Source: Vallitaleaceae bacterium
Lineage (GTDB): Bacteria; Bacillota; Clostridia; Lachnospirales; Vallitaleaceae
Length of the DNA: 37,677 nt
Assembly: GCA_028277605.1 (NCBI GenBank)
Contig: JANQFZ010000039.1
Span: 1-37,677, forward strand
Direction: 5' to 3'
Position 1 is the first letter of the stretch. The number at the start of each line of letters is the position of its first letter. Under the pieces are notes generated by a model. The model saw nothing but the letters and a program-made list of their open reading frames with translations, made no database searches and was not told the origin of the DNA. Below are positions 36,229 to 37,677 of the stretch, one piece after another. A program made the translations under genes and the position numbers.

Positions 36229-37512
36229 ATGCAGAAATATTCCAAATTCATCATAACATTGCTTTGTATATGTATGTTTAATACCATGGTATATGCTTAT
36301 GAGGAAAGCACCATTGAGGAAGTAAATGTTATACGAAGAAAGCTTGACTTAAATGAACTAAAACTCAATGAAAAACTAAATGATGCAGCTCTATCGCATA
36401 GTCAATATATGGTGTTCAATAACAGTTTTTCTTCCATAGAAGAGAAAGGTAAAAAGCAATATAAAGGGAGATACTCTTGGGATAGAACTTCCTATTTTAA
36501 TTATTTTAACCCTTATGTTTCAGAATTTATTAGTAGAAATATAGATAAACAGGATATTTGTCATTATCTATATAATCCCTATACACGTATTATATGGCTT
36601 GATCCTATATATAAGGATATAGGAATGGCAGCCCATGAAGGGATGTCTACCTATATTTTAGGTGGTGCAGCAAGGGATAATAATTCTACTGTAATATATC
36701 CATACGATGGTCAAGTGCTTCCTTATCATTGGACTCAAAACCAGTCTGTGGATGCTTATAAAGATCTAAATATTAAGAGAACAGATATTGGATTGCCAAT
36801 AACTATATCCCATTATACCGATGGAAAAAAAATTAAAAGATTTGTTGTTAATACAGTTGAGATAATAGATAAGGCTACCAATCAAACCATTCCATATGAA
36901 GTAATGAAGCCTAGTAATAATAAATATCTAAATAATACAGTCGTTATACTACCAACACAAGCATATACTCCTGATACACAGTATCAATTTAAAATAGATA
37001 TACACATACATTTTGATAATCATAAAACAGAAAAAGTAGTATATGAAGGATGTTTTACTGTCGATAAAGAAATACTAGTAACTAGATTAAATATTATAGA
37101 ATCTTTGATCCAGATTTTAGAGCTGCCTGAGAGTAGAAATTCTACCTATGAATTTAAAGATATCGATAAAAGTTCGAGTTATGCTCCATATTTATACACA
37201 GCATTAGACAATCAATTAATTAATGGTTATCCAGATAAAACATTTAGACCTCAAAGCTCAATGACAAAAGAGGCGTTTTATGTAGTTTTAATAAGGGCTT
37301 ATGAAAAGGTAAAAGGAACTATAGATATTACATTTAAAGAAAATATAAAAAATATCTACAGCGTTAGTTTTTGGGCTAGAAGGTCAATACTAAAAGCTGA
37401 GCAATTAGGATTGTTGGATACAGAAGAATTCGTAAAAGAATCTAAAAAGCCTTTAACTTACAGTGATTATACGAAAGCTATGAATCAGTTTAGTTTGCTT
37501 ATTCAAGAGTAA
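36229..37512 (+). CDS. Secreted CAP-like protein with C-terminal SLH domain(s)
   Basis: A 427-residue exported protein. A signal peptide (1-23, KYSKFIITLLCICMFNTMVYA) is followed by a CAP/SCP-PR1-like domain (about 25-165: EVNVIRRKLDLNELKLNEKL, AALSHSQYMVFN, WLDPIYKDIGMA). The His in SHSQYM is kept, but the other usual CAP cavity residues are not obvious. A middle beta-rich Ig-like part (about 180-285) has a YTPDTQYQFKI motif. An SLH domain (about 310-360: FKDIDKSSSYAPYLYTALDN, INGYPDKTFRPQSSMTKEAF) and a weaker second SLH copy finish it. SLH domains anchor proteins to pyruvylated cell-wall polymers, so it is a surface protein. AAAGGAGGTGA precedes the ATG. The role is unknown. Confidence 0.8.
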   Translation: MQKYSKFIITLLCICMFNTMVYAYEESTIEEVNVIRRKLDLNELKLNEKLNDAALSHSQYMVFNNSFSSIEEKGKKQYKGRYSWDRTSYFNYFNPYVSEFISRNIDKQDICHYLYNPYTRIIWLDPIYKDIGMAAHEGMSTYILGGAARDNNSTVIYPYDGQVLPYHWTQNQSVDAYKDLNIKRTDIGLPITISHYTDGKKIKRFVVNTVEIIDKATNQTIPYEVMKPSNNKYLNNTVVILPTQAYTPDTQYQFKIDIHIHFDNHKTEKVVYEGCFTVDKEILVTRLNIIESLIQILELPESRNSTYEFKDIDKSSSYAPYLYTALDNQLINGYPDKTFRPQSSMTKEAFYVVLIRAYEKVKGTIDITFKENIKNIYSVSFWARRSILKAEQLGLLDTEEFVKESKKPLTYSDYTKAMNQFSLLIQE

Positions 37513-37531
37513 GTTTATTTATGAGTTATAG

Positions 37532-37583
37532 AAAAAGGGTGTATAGTATGAGCTTCATTAACTAAGCATACTATACACCCTTT
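37532..37583. terminator. Long perfect hairpin after the CAP/SLH gene
   Basis: A 17-bp perfect stem (37534-37550 with 37567-37583) around a 16-base loop. The T run is on the minus strand side (37532-37536), so it also terminates a leftward gene beyond the window edge. Confidence 0.75.
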
Positions 37584-37677
37584 ACCATTCACACTGTAGC
37601 AAAAATTTTGACTATGTTTTGTAACAATAAATTAAGTGGAAACATAAAAATCTTTAGATTTATATTTCTATTTTTGT

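Overview
The window is a chromosomal replication-origin region from a low-GC, Gram-positive, probably anaerobic Clostridia-class bacterium. The evidence is the AT-rich sequence, Shine-Dalgarno-rich gene starts, the order rpmH-rnpA-yidD-yidC-jag-mnmE-mnmG-rsmG-noc on one side and dnaA-dnaN-yaaA-recF-remB-gyrB-gyrA on the other, a Rex-type operator before a fermentative adhE, a DUF3881 protein (a family I associate with Lachnospirales-type Clostridia) and an SLH-domain surface protein. I would not name a genus.

Layout. 1-5700: accessory/regulatory segment with a DUF3881 gene, an unlisted 45-residue ORF, a divergent regulatory module (a Cro/CI-type regulator facing a 63-residue HTH gene and a tandem, degenerate HD-domain protein, with a dyad overlapping a near-consensus promoter), an ArsR-type regulator, and an intact HD-GYP protein. 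5700-8930: a candidate structured small RNA with two identical C-rich tracts and its own terminator, then adhE. 8956-12290: a HAD phosphatase, then parA-parB-DUF4446 with two parS sites upstream. 12384-18740: argS (with a terminator-like hairpin at the start of its leader), a DUF6199-like membrane peptide, a DegS/DegU-like two-component pair, an alpha/beta hydrolase and a GNAT acetyltransferase. This block lies between parAB and noc. 18755-26571: noc, rsmG, mnmG, mnmE, jag, yidC, yidD, rnpA, rpmH, all leftward. 26570-28705: bipartite oriC with DnaA-box clusters on both sides of dnaA. 28706-36004: dnaN, yaaA, recF, remB, gyrB, gyrA, rightward. 36229-37512: secreted CAP/SLH protein, ending at a long perfect hairpin.

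How it works together. Genes on both sides of about 26.6-27.1 kb point away from the origin, so replication and transcription run in the same direction. ParA/ParB with parS and Noc with a Noc-site-like palindrome couple origin segregation to division control. The YidC/Jag/RnpA/L34 cluster serves membrane insertion, RNA processing and translation; MnmE/MnmG/RsmG modify tRNA and rRNA. The accessory left arm is rich in regulators, two of them HD-domain proteins, which suggests a cyclic-dinucleotide connection. The less ordinary items are the C-rich small RNA candidate, the HTH/degenerate-HD switch (whose small HTH gene appears to start at ATT), and a Noc with the complete Noc specificity signature but no N-terminal membrane-targeting segment.
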